A DNA stretch of 5,415 nucleotides. It comes from Propionibacterium sp. Its GTDB lineage: Bacteria > Actinomycetota > Actinomycetes > Propionibacteriales > Propionibacteriaceae. Position 1 is the first letter of the stretch; each line of letters begins with the position of its first letter. Location of the stretch: NCBI GenBank assembly GCA_012719335.1, contig JAAYAO010000227.1, positions 1 to 5,415 on the forward strand, given 5' to 3'. The position numbers and the translations under genes are program-made. Shown here piece by piece: positions 5,401-5,415 of the stretch. Under the pieces are notes generated by a model. The model was not told the origin of the DNA. It made no database searches and saw only the letters and a list, made by a program, of their open reading frames with translations.

Positions 5401-5415
5401 AACCCGACCCGGACG

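Overview
The window is strongly G+C-rich by eye, with G or C at nearly every third codon position and GTG starts. It encodes a thioredoxin reductase of the actinobacterial type, so the source is most likely a high-G+C actinomycete (Actinomycetota). Nothing here fixes the genus. Coding density is high and no stretch above 300 bases lacks a gene. I see no tRNA, rRNA, CRISPR array, insertion sequence, attachment site or replication origin.

Layout. Positions 1-1735 (minus strand) hold most of a 14-helix DHA2-type major facilitator exporter whose C-terminal end lies beyond the left edge. A 104-base intergenic region (1736-1839) separates it from a divergent TetR-family regulator (1840-2448, plus). 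This region is relatively A+T-rich around 1800-1832 and holds a perfect 13-base palindrome lying across plausible promoters for both genes, the classic arrangement of a self-regulated efflux cassette. Next on the plus strand come thioredoxin reductase trxB (2516-3457) and thioredoxin trxA (3546-3869), separated by 88 bases that form a long interrupted inverted repeat. Two genes for single-pass membrane proteins of unknown function follow (3960-4787 and 4809-5381).

How the genes fit together. TetR probably represses the exporter and itself. TrxB takes electrons from NADPH and reduces TrxA in the cytoplasm. The two membrane proteins share a plan: cytoplasmic N-terminus, one helix, linker, and an extracytoplasmic domain with one cysteine pair. 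Their outer domains can be aligned by eye around the cysteines, so I read them as diverged tandem paralogues. This pair, next to the thioredoxin genes, is the least explained part of the window. The rest is recognisable housekeeping or efflux biology with some local oddities: loss of the usual first-helix aspartate in the exporter, a CAPC thioredoxin active site, a possible tiny ORF bridging tetR and trxB, and a likely leaderless start for the last gene. I found no clear evidence of a wholly new multi-gene system.
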